The notes beneath the pieces were generated by a model that was given only the letters and a program-made list of their open reading frames with translations, was not told the origin of the DNA and did no database searches. A stretch of 43,577 nucleotides of DNA from JABDDM01 sp038240295 (GTDB lineage: Bacteria > Bacteroidota > Ignavibacteria > Palsa-1295), in NCBI GenBank assembly GCA_038240295.1, contig JBBSDW010000006.1:1-43577 (forward strand), in the 5' to 3' direction. Shown in pieces: positions 35,756 to 43,577 of this stretch (position 1 is the stretch's first letter; each line of letters opens with the position of its first letter). The position numbers and the translations under genes were made by a program.

Positions 35756-35906
35756 AAGTAAAAAGAAACCCCGGGTGGTGAGAGTTACCCGAGGCTGATT
35801 GAGTTGTGTTGTGTCTTCATAGCCGGAGGTTGTCCCTTGATTCTCCGACTAAACTTTGAAATTCTTGTCTTCAGTACCTCGGGCTGTCCTTCCGGGGTTT
35901 CTCTTT
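35756..35906 (+). ncRNA. ssrS: Candidate 6S-like regulatory RNA
   Basis: The ~150-nt stretch folds into one long interrupted hairpin. Outer helix: AGAAACCCCGG (35764-35774) with CCGGGGTTTCT (35892-35902), 11 bp perfect. Middle helix: CCCGAGG (35788-35794) with CCTCGGG (35877-35883). Inner helix: AGCCGGAG (35821-35828) with CTCCGACT (35843-35850), 7 of 8 pairs. The three nested helices are separated by internal loops, the architecture of 6S RNA, which mimics an open promoter and traps sigma70 RNA polymerase. A promoter lies just upstream. I infer 6S (or the 6S-Flavo type of Bacteroidota) from shape and length, not from a sequence match. Confidence 0.5.
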
Positions 35907-36168
35907 GCGCTGACTTTATTACGCCAGCCGATTCCATTTGTTACAACTCTCTTTTCTTCTTTTCCCCAGATCTGAGCCTCCGGCCTATCTCAGATCCTTG
36001 TCGTTTAGAACCTTGTCTGTTTATATAAACACCACAATGTCCTGTTTGTCACACCACTCTTCGTGGTTTTATTTGAATTGAGCAAAACGAAGGCCAGCGC
36101 GTGTTAAGAAAGGAAAATTTGTGGAGATTTTATAAAAAAGTGAGGAATCCGAGCCGGGATGACCATAA
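35907..36168. other. Spacer with one hairpin, no gene seen
   Basis: The 260-bp stretch has GATCTGAG (35969-35976) and CTCAGATC (35989-35996) forming a perfect 8-bp stem with a 12-base loop; no T-run follows. The rest is pyrimidine-rich. It separates the candidate RNA from the convergent toast-rack gene. Confidence 0.5.
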
Positions 36169-37257
36169 TTATCTGTAGACGACGTTCATCTTGCCCATCC
36201 CGCTCGAAAGATGGAGTGTCAAAATTGGTGCAGTCGATCTATCAAAACCTACACTTGTCGCATATCCGCTTCTCCGAATAGCGAGCCCCGAGAAATTATA
36301 GCCAGAGAACATGTTGTCGTCGTAGAACACCTGAACCCGCCCGGCTTGTGGAGGAATGTTGAGCGTGACCTTGCCGAGACCAACAGAGACCGTCGCATCC
36401 ATATTCCGCTGAAGCTCACCGCCGAACCCCAAAGAATAGTAGCCGATACCGCCGCTGAACTCGAATTTCGCGGCGTTCGAATAGCAAATCCCATCGAGCG
36501 CACACTCGCCAACCCCAGCGCTCACCTGATAGACAGACATCGGAGCGACGTTCGGAGCACCAAAAACCACGCGCACCTTCGATGCCCCGGTCTCGATGTA
36601 GGTGCGCTCCATCGCCATTCCTGTAAGATCGATATAGGACTCTCCGAACCCGAGCTGCGCATTGAGCGATGTTGGCAGGTCGCGGGCTAAGTAGAGCCGC
36701 GCCTTGTAGTCGCCTTCCTGTTGAACGGGACCAGGATGCATGGGGATGGGAGAGGTCACGATATTATTGCGCTCGTACCCGTACGAATAGCCTCCGCCAT
36801 TATCGGACGAAATGTAATTCGTGTTCACCAAAAGCCGCTCCGAATTCGCTCGCCACATCGCAACAGGACGGTGTTCGCGGAGCGACCCCTCATCATCGCC
36901 GATCGACACGCGGAGATTGCCAACACCGGCCTGAGAAACGCCATAGCGCAGATACATGGCCGGGTCCTCACCGGTTTCTTCGGCTTCCATATCGAGTCGT
37001 GCGATACTGCGTTGCGCGGTCCGGGGAGTTATTGCAAGCGAACCGTACGGCGCGTAAACATGGATGTTCAGTCGCGTCTCGGTATTACTCCGCGGGATCT
37101 CGTGGCTTACGATGCGATAAGCTGCGTATGCCACGCCCGTTACCGCAAAAAAAACAAAAAGAGGAAGCGCCACACGTGAAAATCCTTGCAGGGTTTTCAT
37201 TCGTTTGACAGGTTCCTCGTTCGCCAGAGGTGCAGCCTCGACTAAAGGTGCGACCAT
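36169..37257 (-). CDS. Membrane-anchored protein with toast-rack-like beta domain
   Basis: The 362-residue protein has one membrane segment near the N-terminus (VALPLFVFFAVTGVAYAAY) and a large external part built of repeated short strands: NAQLGFGESYIDLTGMAMER, TYIETGASKVRVVFGAPN, EFSGGIGYYSLGFGGELQRN, VSVGLGKVTLNIP. This G-x-x-x-hydrophobic pattern is like the toast-rack beta-helix domains of LiaF/DUF4097-type proteins, often involved in envelope stress sensing. No catalytic residues are evident. The gene stands alone, convergent with the candidate RNA and divergent from the next gene. Confidence 0.65.
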   Translation of the reverse strand: MVAPLVEAAPLANEEPVKRMKTLQGFSRVALPLFVFFAVTGVAYAAYRIVSHEIPRSNTETRLNIHVYAPYGSLAITPRTAQRSIARLDMEAEETGEDPAMYLRYGVSQAGVGNLRVSIGDDEGSLREHRPVAMWRANSERLLVNTNYISSDNGGGYSYGYERNNIVTSPIPMHPGPVQQEGDYKARLYLARDLPTSLNAQLGFGESYIDLTGMAMERTYIETGASKVRVVFGAPNVAPMSVYQVSAGVGECALDGICYSNAAKFEFSGGIGYYSLGFGGELQRNMDATVSVGLGKVTLNIPPQAGRVQVFYDDNMFSGYNFSGLAIRRSGYATSVGFDRSTAPILTLHLSSGMGKMNVVYR

Positions 37258-37478
37258 CTAAATAGGTGACAAGATTTCAATAAAAGCGACAAATAAACCG
37301 AGTGATGGTGTAAGCCCCCAATACTACGACCGTGCTTAAGCGTTTGTTTCACCGATCTTTGCGGAAAATTTGGGGCTAAATGACGCCGTTTGCGACTTCC
37401 AGACAAGTGAAGGGTTTCCAGCAAGCAGATACTAACAAACAGCTTCTCGGAAGCAGCTTCTCACCAGCAAGATTTAGG

Positions 37479-38061
37479 ATGCGTATTCTCATCGCTATTG
37501 TTCTTATCGCCCTCGTGCAGTTTGCCAAATTCAGCGCAGCCCATGCGCAGGCAGTTGATAGCACCTCGAGCGAATTCCTGAACTCCGAGCTCGCTCAGCA
37601 AAATTACGGCGAACTTCAGTTCGGCATCGGAGAAAACTGGCTGCTCGATCCGCTCCGCAAATATTCGGTCAACCCGCTGACTGTTTCGATCAACACATCG
37701 GCAGTCTCTTATCCGCAAAATGCCGTTTTCATCAACGACGCTGATGGAGTGTTCTTGCACCTGTCGCCATCCTTCGTTCATCCGCTCCTCGGCTGGCTAA
37801 AATTCATCGCGAGCGCCTCGCTTTATGCGAGACAGTTGAACGAAACCGAGCAGCACCGCACGTAGTGACCCAAGAGATGCCGAAACTGGTCTAACGTCGC
37901 CGCTCATTCGGTATTAACGCAATACCGCATGATTGTCGGAGCATCGAGCAGCATGTACCTGCCACTTCCGAAACTCCGATGGCTCCGATTGGCAGTCACA
38001 GTAAGTTACAGCCTCACACCATATTCCGCTAAACCGATTCCATCAACAACGATCGACCTCT
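37479..38061 (+). pseudogene. Exported protein gene broken by TAG-TGA, with remnant
   Basis: From ATG 37479 the frame gives a signal peptide (MRILIAIVLIALVQFAKFSA, cleavage near AHAQ) and a beta-rich mature part (YGELQFGIGENWLLDPL ... VFLHLSPSFVHPLLGWLKFI) of 128 residues, then TAG at 37863-37865 and TGA at 37866-37868. The same frame then stays open to TAA/TAG at 38061 and encodes IVGASSSMYLPLPKLRWLRL ... SYSLTPYSAKP, similar in style to alternating beta-barrel strands. So the gene was probably longer, with an outer-membrane-like C-terminus. The product up to 37865 could still be made. Confidence 0.45.
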
Positions 38062-38142
38062 AACAGCCTTCGATGTTGCGCGCAGAGATCGGAGGAAGTA
38101 TATTGGTGCCAGTGCACTAACCCAGGCCCTCCAACACACGAG

Positions 38143-38297
38143 GTCATTGCGAGGAGGATTGATTCGCAAAGCGAATCAACTGACGAAGCAATCTCCATGC
38201 TATTGCCACGATGCGTATCGTAAAGATTGACCCCCGAGCATAAAGATTGCTTCGCTCCGTTTGTTTTGCTAAAGAAAAAAACTACGCTCGTAATGAC
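38143..38297. repeat. MITE-like repeat, copy 1 (TIR GTCATTGCGAG)
   Basis: A 155-bp element starts GTCATTGCGAG and ends CTCGTAATGAC (one mismatch to the inverted start). Inside are GATTCGC-AAA-GCGAATC and GAAGCAATCTCC, shared with copy 2. This type of GTCATTGCGAG...GAAGCAATC repeat recurs in many unrelated bacterial genomes. Confidence 0.85.
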
Positions 38298-38371
38298 GCG
38301 TTTTTTGAGCGGGAGGAGTCGAATTCATCCCGGCACGAGGCGATCACCACGCAAGGTCCTCCCAAAACGAG

Positions 38372-38526
38372 GTCATTGCGAGGAGGATTGATTCGCAAAG
38401 CGAATCAACTGACGAAGCAATCTCCAAATTATCGCATCGATGATTCGTGTTGAAGCGCCCCCGAGCATAGAGATTGTTTCGCTCCTTTTGTTTTGCTGGG
38501 ACAAAACAAACTCCGCTCGCAATGAC
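38372..38526. repeat. MITE-like repeat, copy 2 (TIR GTCATTGCGAG)
   Basis: This copy has the same length (155 bp) and orientation as copy 1, with perfect 11-bp terminal inverted repeats GTCATTGCGAG / CTCGCAATGAC. The first ~55 bases are nearly identical to copy 1; the centre is more diverged. It ends 36 bp before the phosphoglucomutase stop codon. Confidence 0.88.
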
Positions 38527-38562
38527 CTTGAATTGTGGTCGGGGGCGGACTACATACGCGTC

Positions 38563-39975
38563 CTAAAGCTTCTTCGCGAACTCCAGAATCTTTTGCACTT
38601 GCACATCCGTCGGGGCCTCGGCGTAGTAGCGGAGCAGCGGCTCTGTGCCCGAGGTGCGGATCATCAGCCATGCACCTGAAGCAAGCACATACTTATACCC
38701 ATCGAGTGTGCTCGTGTTCTGAACTTCCTCGCCGGCAATATTGCGGAAGCCGCCACTTGCTTTTTTCAGGACCTGCTGTTTGCGCTGATCGGTTGTGTGA
38801 AAATCGAATCGCTCGTATTTGTGCGGACCATATTCGGTTTCAAGATCGCGAACCAGTTCTCCCAATGATTTTTGGTAATAACCGCAGATCTCCGCGAGCA
38901 TGAGTCCATTATATAGTCCGTCACGCTCGGGAATATGGAGCGACGGAATCCCAATGCCCCCCGATTCTTCACCGCCGATCAGCACATTGCCATCGAGCAT
39001 GTAGCGTGTGATATATTTAAACCCAACCGGAGTGCGCTGCAGCGTCAACTCGTATTTTTTCGCCATCTTATCGATCATGCTCGTGACCGATTGACTTACG
39101 ACAACAAGTCCCTTTTTCTTTTTGACCTCGACAAGATACTGCAGCAACAGGCAGAGGATCATCTGCGAACTGAAGAAATTTCCCCGTTCGTCGATCGCAC
39201 CGATCCGGTCGGCATCGCCATCGGTGACAAGTCCAAGATCGTATTTGCCTTCGACGACAAACTTCGCGAAGTCCTCGGTATTTTGCGGAAGTGGCTCCGG
39301 GTTCGTGCCGCCGAAGCCAGGATTCCAAACATTGTGGAGGATACCTGCATCGGGTATTAAATGTTCCATTGTTTGAATGCCAGATCCATACATTGGATCA
39401 TAGGCGATCGAAATGCCGGAGCGTTTGATTCGTTTAAGATCGATCAATGTCCGGAGTTCTTCAAGATACATCCCCTTCGCATCGATCTCCTTGATCATCT
39501 TCGCCTTAAGCATCGTATCGAACTGTGGCCGATCGGCGAACCACTTCGCCGATTCCTTCTTATTATCGTTCGAATTCGTGTTTTTTTCGATTTCGGCGAT
39601 GACCTCCGTCAGCGCGGCGCCACCGTAATCGCCTTTGATCTTGAAGCCGTTGTACTGTGCCGGATTGTGCGAGGCAGTGATCATCACGCCGCCCGCCATC
39701 TTTTTCTTGACGATGGCAAGCGAAGTTGCAGGAGTCGCAACGATGGTGGAGGAGATGTAAACTTTAAGTCCCTCGCTCGCCAGCATACACGCCGCAATCT
39801 CAGCGAATTCACGGCTCAGGAAGCGAGCATCGTAGCCAACCATCACGCCATTGGCGCGCTTTGGATGCTTCAAGAAATGATGCGCAGCACCGCGCGCTAC
39901 GATCGCGACATTCGCAAACGTGTATTCATCGGCGATAACATCGCGCCAGCCGTCAGTTCCGAATTTGATAGGCAT
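38563..39975 (-). CDS. Phosphoglucomutase/phosphomannomutase family protein
   Basis: The 470-residue protein has all four signature loops of the alpha-D-phosphohexomutase superfamily: ITASHNPAQYNGFK (phosphoserine), DGDADRIGAID (Mg2+ site), GGEESGGIG (sugar specificity) and RTSGTEPLLR (phosphate). It interconverts 1- and 6-phosphates of glucose, mannose or a related sugar; the GGEESG form is common in glucose/mannose and glucosamine types, so the exact sugar is uncertain. The ATG at 39975 is preferred over a TTG at 39978. A REP pair lies between this gene and the divergent histidine kinase. Confidence 0.94.
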   Translation of the reverse strand: MPIKFGTDGWRDVIADEYTFANVAIVARGAAHHFLKHPKRANGVMVGYDARFLSREFAEIAACMLASEGLKVYISSTIVATPATSLAIVKKKMAGGVMITASHNPAQYNGFKIKGDYGGAALTEVIAEIEKNTNSNDNKKESAKWFADRPQFDTMLKAKMIKEIDAKGMYLEELRTLIDLKRIKRSGISIAYDPMYGSGIQTMEHLIPDAGILHNVWNPGFGGTNPEPLPQNTEDFAKFVVEGKYDLGLVTDGDADRIGAIDERGNFFSSQMILCLLLQYLVEVKKKKGLVVVSQSVTSMIDKMAKKYELTLQRTPVGFKYITRYMLDGNVLIGGEESGGIGIPSLHIPERDGLYNGLMLAEICGYYQKSLGELVRDLETEYGPHKYERFDFHTTDQRKQQVLKKASGGFRNIAGEEVQNTSTLDGYKYVLASGAWLMIRTSGTEPLLRYYAEAPTDVQVQKILEFAKKL

Positions 39976-40064
39976 CAAGAAAAGTTTGGTTTGGGTCTAT
40001 CTCGCAAAAATACGAATTTTTACGCCGATCCCCCCAGTTTTCTAAAAAGTTCAGAATTTCCCTC

Positions 40065-40243
40065 CTCGTGGAGGATCGCCTTTCAGACTGTCCCCGGACT
40101 TCCAAGTCCGAGTCCCGATCGAGCCAAACGCATCGCAAACTTCGTCTCGCGTTTCCCGCCATCCGATGCTAATTCGCAAAAGCCAGCCAAAGCTACTCGG
40201 GCTTAGAAGCCCAGGAACAGGCTGAAAGCCTATTTTCCACGAG
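40065..40243. repeat. REP pair (second copy), with a long linker
   Basis: CTCGTGGA (40065-40072) and TCCACGAG (40236-40243) close an imperfect palindrome. Each half again contains GTGG, a first hairpin and GGACTTCCAAGTCC (40096-40109) or the equivalent CTTAGAAGCCC in the right unit. The centre is about 80 bp longer than in the copy beside the RAYT gene. It lies in the 350-bp spacer between phosphoglucomutase and histidine kinase genes. Confidence 0.8.
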
Positions 40244-40331
40244 AATAAATATTTTGAGTCAGTTCGGAAACCAACAAACTGGGCAAACTACCAACATTGG
40301 ATCGAAAATTGCTCGCTCCGAATCAAAAAAA

Positions 40332-41504
40332 ATGGCGGATTCACAATCGCAGAAACCCACTATCGACACTCGCGAGACCCTCGCAGCACTCATAAACGAC
40401 AAGAAAATTGAAATAATGGACATCTGGCGGCTGAAAGTCCGTCAGATCGACTCCGCTAAAGAAATGACCGATCCGGTCATCAATGATGAGATCCCTAAGC
40501 TCCTCGATGAAGTGGTCATCGAGTTACAAACAATGGAAAACCATGCTCCCAAATCGCAGTCTGCTGGCAAGGAACTGCAGAATTTGAGACCCCAGGCGGT
40601 GAATCACGGCGAGGAGCGATTCAAAGCTGGCTTTAGCGTGACCGAAGTTGTGCGCGAATACAGCCTGCTCAGGGAGATCATCGGCGACGTAGTCGAAAAG
40701 GGTGGGCCGCCGCTCTCGGGTTCCTGCGGACGGACGGTGCATCGCGCGATCAACTCCGCCATCTCGATCGCTGTACAATCCTACACCCTCGAAAAAGCTA
40801 AAGAGTTACGAAAGCGCCGTGAAGAGAATATTTCTTTTATCATCCACGATTTAAAGACGCCGCTGAGCGCGATAAATCTCGCGGCAGGCGTGATCGAGGA
40901 TACGATCGTTAGCGATCCTGCGGCGGCGGCCGAAATGCTACAGTTGATCATTCGCAATGCCTCGCGAATGGATGCGATGCTCCAAAAGATCATCGAAGCC
41001 GAAAAGGCACTTCAGTCCGGAATCGAAACAAAGCTTGCGGCGCGCGAACTCGATCTCTGGCCATTAGTAGAATCGGTTGTCGAAGGAATGAGATCGCTCG
41101 CGATGGATTCTAATACTGAGATCGTGGATCTCATCTCTCACACAGCAACAGTTTTCGCGGACGCGCCCTCGCTTACGACGATCTTTCAAAATCTAATCTC
41201 GAACGGTCTCAAATACACCTCGAACGGTAAAATTATCCTCTCGAGCAAACACCACCACGACTACACAGAATGTACTGTAAAGGATACCGGTGACGGAATT
41301 CCAGCAGCCAGACTCGCAACGCTCTTCACCGATCGCGAGATCGACCCAAACAAAAAAGGAAGCTCCGGACTGGGACTCTCGATCGTAAAAAAAGCAGTCG
41401 AAGCGCACGGCGGCAAACTCAAAGTCGAAAGCACCCTCGGCGAAGGTACCACGTTCCGGTTCACGCTTCCACGCATGCAAAGGAACTTTGAGGCGGAAAG
41501 GTGA
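40332..41504 (+). CDS. Histidine kinase with RsbRD-like N-terminal domain
   Basis: The 390-residue cytosolic protein has an N-terminal helical domain (residues ~10-170: ETLAALINDKKIEIMDIWRL ... FSVTEVVREYSLLREIIGD) matching the RsbRD/RsbT-antagonist type, then the H-box FIIHDLKTPLSAI with the phosphorylated His, and an ATPase domain with N-box NLISNGLKYTS, G1 DTGDGIP and G2 SGLGLSIVKKAV. No membrane segment is seen, so it probably senses a cytosolic signal or partner; no response regulator lies beside it. A TTG at 40254 could extend the frame, but the extra residues overlap the edge of the REP element, so the ATG at 40332 is preferred. Confidence 0.9.
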   Translation: MADSQSQKPTIDTRETLAALINDKKIEIMDIWRLKVRQIDSAKEMTDPVINDEIPKLLDEVVIELQTMENHAPKSQSAGKELQNLRPQAVNHGEERFKAGFSVTEVVREYSLLREIIGDVVEKGGPPLSGSCGRTVHRAINSAISIAVQSYTLEKAKELRKRREENISFIIHDLKTPLSAINLAAGVIEDTIVSDPAAAAEMLQLIIRNASRMDAMLQKIIEAEKALQSGIETKLAARELDLWPLVESVVEGMRSLAMDSNTEIVDLISHTATVFADAPSLTTIFQNLISNGLKYTSNGKIILSSKHHHDYTECTVKDTGDGIPAARLATLFTDREIDPNKKGSSGLGLSIVKKAVEAHGGKLKVESTLGEGTTFRFTLPRMQRNFEAER

Positions 41505-41568
41505 GCTTCAGCTACGCGTCGCGCAGTAAAGAAATGCGCTGACGTTCTCAATTATTATATTGCGCAGA

Positions 41569-41615
41569 GAGAGGACAGCCTTTCAGGCTGTCCCTGGACT
41601 TCCAATTCCGAGTCC
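41569..41615. repeat. Single REP unit (third copy)
   Basis: GGACAGCC-TTTCA-GGCTGTCC (41573-41593) forms a perfect 8-bp stem, followed by GGACT...AGTCC (41596-41615) around TCCAATTCCG. The sequence matches the REP units at 19888 and 40065 (same TTTCAG and CTTCCAA cores), but here only one unit is recognised, and GAGA replaces the GTGG tetranucleotide. Confidence 0.75.
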
Positions 41616-41809
41616 TGCAGCCCCAAACGTAGCGCGCGCTTCAGCTTGCGTTTCTTTCTATCCTCGATGTTGGTGGCAAATGGATTGTCCGTAAATAATA
41701 ACGCGTGACGACATGTGTAGATTACAGACAGTCTCGTGAAACCACGAGCGATGTTCGCAGTCACCGCTTCAGGTATTCACATTCTCAGAACATGATGTCG
41801 CGGTCTAAA

Positions 41810-41979
41810 CCTCACCCAACCTCTCCTTCGCAGGAGAGGCTATTAGTTTAAAGTCGGCTTGCCGAACGCGCGGAGCAAAAACATAACGTTGCAACTACAA
41901 CACGAGATTGGCCTCAGACCTCAATCTCCAGCACCGGACAATAAAATCTCCTCTGCTGCGAAGGAGAGGTTGGGTGAGG
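41810..41979. repeat. Element with 24-bp perfect terminal inverted repeats
   Basis: CCTCACCCAACCTCTCCTTC plus GCAG (41810-41833) is exactly the reverse complement of 41956-41979. The 122 bp between carry no gene. The left end also contains a local hairpin CCTCTCC-TTCGCA-GGAGAGG. It resembles a small non-autonomous mobile element. Confidence 0.8.
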
Positions 41980-42167
41980 TTTTTGGGGGTAGCAAATGCA
42001 TTGCTCACAAGAATTGACGAGTTGGGTCAGGGAGGGCGGCGCTTCCCTGCACACCGTGAAAAGTGGGGCGACCGGAATTTGGACTGTGTGGAGTCGAGCG
42101 CCGTCTTGACTCTGTACGTGATGGGTTGAATGTTGGTGCTCGACTGAAAAGTGGGTTCCGAGCTTGA

Positions 42168-42197
42168 GGTAAGATCCTTCGTCGGGCTCAGGATGAC
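42168..42197. repeat. Partial copy of the 32944-33014 repeat
   Basis: GGTAAGATCCTTCGTCGGGC and the following TCAGGATGAC match the right arm of the 32944-33014 element with four differences. The left arm is not found here. Confidence 0.6.
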
Positions 42198-42251
42198 TTG
42201 TTCCCAGTCAGGGTTCATAATTCAATCTTCATACCTCCCAGCGAGCATATT

Positions 42252-42263
42252 TGCTCTTTGAAA
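42252..42263 (+). promoter_or_regulatory. boxA-like antitermination motif
   Basis: TGCTCTTTGAAA is close to the rrn boxA sequence (TGCTCTTTAACA) that recruits the Nus antitermination complex. It lies ~800 bp upstream of the 16S gene, which is farther than usual; it may instead belong to an older transcript or be a chance match. Confidence 0.35.
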
Positions 42264-42660
42264 TCCCTGTTGGGCCTTTGGTGGGGCCACGAAAAGCCTG
42301 TTCATGAACGCTTCAAAGGGCATTGATGAGGTTGAGACGAGACGGGAAATAACCTCATTTCAAGAAAATTTGGGGAGTTCGGAACTTCGGGGAGGTCACT
42401 CCGGTTAGTGACCCGCCTGCACGAAGGGAGGAGCGAAACCTCTCGATTCTGAAGGGTAAGCTGGTGTTGGGAAACGCCATCAAAACCCCGAGAATCTTCA
42501 GAAAACTTGAAAAAGTTTGAAAGATCGGGCACCAAATCGGTAGCGACTTTGGTTATAGGCGCCCCTGTCAGAAACAATTTGTTAACTGACGGTGGAAATG
42601 GAAAAGTGACTGGCTCTTCGGAGCGACAACGTTCGATGTGAATCGCACGCGTCACGCGAC
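42264..42660 (+). other. Structured stretch, no gene recognised
   Basis: The ~400-bp region has several strong potential hairpins on the plus strand: GGTCACT-CCGGTT-AGTGACC (42394-42413), TTCTGAAG (42447-42454) with CTTCAGAA (42496-42503) around a TGGTGT...ACGCCA helix, and AAACTT-GAAA-AAGTTT (42503-42518, a GNRA loop). No frame looks coding. It could be part of a long rRNA leader, a non-coding RNA or an old ribozyme; I cannot decide. Confidence 0.35.
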
Positions 42661-42674
42661 CAACAAAGTGTTCA

Positions 42675-42703
42675 TTGAAATGGAAGGTTTGTGTAACTAT
42701 AGG
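42675..42703 (+). promoter_or_regulatory. Candidate rrn promoter
   Basis: TTGAAA (42675-42680) and TATAGG (42698-42703) have the ideal 17-bp spacer. Transcription from about 42710 would produce a ~350-nt leader beginning just before the GNRA-hairpin series. Confidence 0.4.
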
Positions 42704-42746
42704 TTATACAAAGATAGTCAGCATGATGAGAAAGGATGCTTGCAAG

Positions 42747-42992
42747 GTATCAGCAATGATACACGGATCAGTAATGATTCGAGAATCAGCAATGATTCGA
42801 GAATCAGCAATGATTTGGTTTGTAAGTCTAATGACTCATCAAGCAGCAAGCAACCGTGAATTTGCTATCTGATCGATGCGAATCGAACAGATAGATTGAG
42901 ATTCATAAAAGATCAGTAATGATCTAAGACCGCAAGGTCTATAAACACTTGCAATCTGGAACAACAGCATTTAAAAGAACTCGTAAGGGTTC
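42747..42992 (+). ncRNA. 16S rRNA leader with seven GNRA-tetraloop hairpins
   Basis: Seven small hairpins, all with GYAA loops, follow one another: GTATCA-GCAA-TGATAC (42747), CGGATCA-GTAA-TGATTCG (42764), GAATCA-GCAA-TGATTC (42783), GAATCA-GCAA-TGATTT (42801), AGATCA-GTAA-TGATCT (42910), AGACC-GCAA-GGTCT (42927) and GAACTC-GTAA-GGGTTC (42977). The first four form an 18-bp tandem repeat. The stems differ in ways that preserve pairing. The array ends ~65 nt before the 16S gene. AAACACT (42943) and AGTGTTT (43003) could additionally enclose the last hairpin. Confidence 0.65.
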
Positions 42993-43057
42993 AAATATTT
43001 GCCAGTGTTTTGGATCAGTATCAGACATCAACGTCAAAGTACAGCAGAGATGTTAGT

Positions 43058-43577
<520 letters not shown>

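Noticed and set aside
38247..38453. Short frame spanning both MITE-like repeats
   Set aside because: It consists almost wholly of repeat sequence.
41908..42129. 73-codon plus-strand frame
   Set aside because: Its first third is the inverted end of the 170-bp repeat element; the rest has no recognisable features.
42302..42655. 117-codon minus-strand frame upstream of 16S rRNA
   Set aside because: Composition is unlike the other proteins and it lies over the hairpin-rich stretch; no domain recognised.
42747..42820. CRISPR array
   Set aside because: The 18-bp units are directly adjacent, with no unique spacers of regular length.
42638..42859. Short frame with repeated Ile-Ser-Asn-Asp-Ser units before 16S rRNA
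   Set aside because: The repeat is explained by RNA hairpins whose stems covary; it lies in the rRNA leader.

Overview
The window looks like part of a bacterial chromosome from the Bacteroidota/Chlorobiota (FCB) assemblage, possibly the Kapaibacteriota/OPB56-like or Ignavibacteria side. This is inference. It rests on a secreted propeller protein with a type IX secretion (T9SS) C-terminal sorting domain plus a second orphan sorting-domain fragment, a Bacteroidota-type deoxyhypusine-synthase-like enzyme, a GlmU-like left-handed beta-helix protein of the Bacteroidota kind, a DUF4159 exported protein, an RRM/Gly-rich RNA-binding protein and weak Shine-Dalgarno sequences. The first ~520 nt of a 16S rRNA gene end the window and would settle the placement.

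Layout. 1-4.6 kb: partial tetratricopeptide-like protein, flavodoxin-family reductase, deoxyhypusine-synthase-like enzyme, DUF4159 protein, then a minus-strand run of decaying genes (Lgt-like membrane protein, a lipoprotein with two internal stops, a secreted remnant). 4.8-8.5 kb: dapB-dapA (lysine/diaminopimelate), GlmU-like protein, rpmE with terminator. 8.5-12.8 kb: a T9SS cargo protein bracketed by two oppositely oriented 7-bp repeat arrays, then rplJ-rplL and a strong terminator. 12.8-17.7 kb: orphan sorting domain, DUF4236, small membrane and secreted proteins, LD-carboxypeptidase, YtcJ-like amidohydrolase. 17.7-21.9 kb: carB in two separate reading frames, with a REP-associated tyrosine transposase (RAYT) and its palindromic REP pair between the halves. 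21.9-25.1 kb: flippase, queA, ispD, tightly coupled. 25.1-28.1 kb: a membrane glycosyltransferase and two dead genes, one a second ispD. 28.5-30.2 kb: plsY-gpsA (phospholipid synthesis). 30.4-31.5 kb: broken secreted genes. 31.7-36.2 kb: RRM protein, YdeI/OmdA-like protein, aldo/keto reductase, a two-gene HEPN-containing cassette, and a candidate 6S-like RNA. 36.2-41.5 kb: toast-rack membrane protein, a broken exported protein, two MITE-like repeats, phosphoglucomutase/phosphomannomutase, an RsbRD-type histidine kinase. 41.5-43.06 kb: 1.5 kb without protein genes, carrying repeats and a structured leader, then 16S rRNA.

The intact genes are mostly housekeeping (amino-acid, pyrimidine, isoprenoid, queuosine, phospholipid and envelope metabolism, translation). 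Between them lie short accessory islets with broken secreted proteins and small dispersed palindromes. The three most interesting signals are: (i) the RAYT/REP insertion that coincides exactly with a clean split of carB, with the RAYT catalytic tyrosine codon replaced by TAG; (ii) a series of seven GNRA-tetraloop hairpins with compensatory stem changes just upstream of 16S rRNA; (iii) a nested-helix non-coding RNA with a promoter, resembling 6S RNA.
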